A stretch of 6,788 bases of DNA. It comes from Bacteroidales bacterium (lineage in GTDB: Bacteria; Bacteroidota; Bacteroidia; Bacteroidales; Bacteroidaceae). The position numbers and the translations under genes are program-made. Within the stretch, counting starts at the first letter, position 1. Every line of letters begins with the position of its first letter. The notes beneath the pieces are model-generated. The model did not search any database. It saw only the letters and a list, made by a program, of their open reading frames with translations, and was not told the origin of the DNA. The stretch lies in contig SFCP01000112.1 in the NCBI GenBank assembly GCA_004558535.1, forward strand, positions 1-6,788, given 5' to 3'. This document shows positions 6,357 to 6,788 of the stretch, piece by piece.

Positions 6357-6788
6357 TCAGTTTTTGTCGGCAAACCTGCTGCGGTAGCATGTCAGGATTT
6401 TCCGTCGGGCCCGCGACAGGTTGACGCGGACTGCCGCGGCCGTCATGTTCATTTCGCGGGCGATGGTGTCGAAGTCTGCCCCTTCGTATTCGCGTCGGTG
6501 CAGGATGAGTCGTTGCTGCGGGCTGAGTTCCTGCTCCACGATGCTTGCCACGCGCTGCCAGCGGCATTCCGTTGTCTCTGTTTCGGGCGTTTCGTCCGAA
6601 TCGGCAGCTTCTGCGGCGACCACACGTTCGGCACAGTCTTCGATAGACAGGGTTGTGGCGGCATTGCGTCGGCGCAGGTGATCGATGCTGACGTTGCGCA
6701 GGGTGGTGGTGAGCAGTGCCGCCGCCGTGGGTTCGTCTGCGGGTTCGCAGTGTGCGGCCCAGAGTTTGCAGAAGGCGTCCTGCACGGC
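6357..6788 (-). CDS. ECF-type RNA polymerase sigma-70 factor, N-terminus cut off by the window edge
   Basis: This is the C-terminal 143 residues of an extracytoplasmic-function sigma factor, which directs RNA polymerase to a dedicated set of promoters. The frame is open to the right edge, so the true start lies outside. The visible part opens with AVQDAFCKLW, the end of sigma region 2.2/2.3, and continues through LLTTTLRNVSIDHLRRR (about residues 25-41), the usual region 2.4 end. An acidic linker (about 50-76) leads to region 4 (about 79-135), with SPQQRLILHRREYEG and a helix-turn-helix at FDTIAREMNMTAAAVRVNLSRARRK. Bacteroidales ECF factors are usually about 160-200 residues, so roughly 30-50 are missing. 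It ends in TGA 53 bases before the next gene, which looks like its anti-sigma partner. Its promoter is not in view. The family call is firm; the target genes are inferred only from neighbourhood. Confidence 0.93.
   Translation of the reverse strand, partial: AVQDAFCKLWAAHCEPADEPTAAALLTTTLRNVSIDHLRRRNAATTLSIEDCAERVVAAEAADSDETPETETTECRWQRVASIVEQELSPQQRLILHRREYEGADFDTIAREMNMTAAAVRVNLSRARRKILTCYRSRFADKN

Overview
The window reads as a piece of a GC-rich Bacteroidales chromosome, probably from a gut or oral member of the Bacteroidaceae/Prevotellaceae type. The support is a TAnnTTTG-type promoter, A/T-rich rather than Shine-Dalgarno gene starts, a GH29 fucosidase with a discoidin-like tail, a GEVED-like secreted partner with a type IX-like C-terminal sorting tail, and an ECF sigma factor followed by a small RYF..E.T.EEE protein and a DUF4252/DUF6108-like protein. 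All assignments come from reading motifs; no database search was possible. Every convincing gene lies on the minus strand, so the biological order runs from right to left.

Right part (6788 to 4359): a four-gene cluster with gaps of about 43 to 53 bases. It holds an ECF sigma factor cut by the window edge, a small anti-sigma-like protein whose reading frame is broken in the middle, a 149-residue exported DUF4252/DUF6108-like protein, and a 319-residue lipobox-bearing protein that looks like an outer-membrane beta-barrel. A 10-bp hairpin (4276..4313) closes the cluster. The likely logic is a sigma/anti-sigma pair controlling itself and two envelope proteins.

Middle part (4242 to 430): a possible weak promoter, an exported GH29 alpha-L-fucosidase with a C-terminal F5/8-type-C-like domain, then, after 64 bases, a large exported multi-domain beta-rich protein. 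That second gene breaks frame near position 660: the frame that stays open runs on into junk, while the typical sorting tail is encoded one frame over and ends at 538. A perfect 15-bp hairpin followed by a T-rich stretch (430..468) ends the unit. Together these look like a two-gene host-glycan (fucosylated glycan) foraging unit without a SusC/SusD pair in view.

Left part (1 to about 360): no convincing protein gene. It holds a near-consensus Bacteroidales promoter pointing left, a strong two-part hairpin just after the predicted start, and a 21-bp periodic array with A6 tracts spaced exactly 21 bp apart. This could be a small RNA, a long 5' leader of a gene beyond the left edge, or an interspersed intergenic repeat. 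It is the part of the window least explained by known families.
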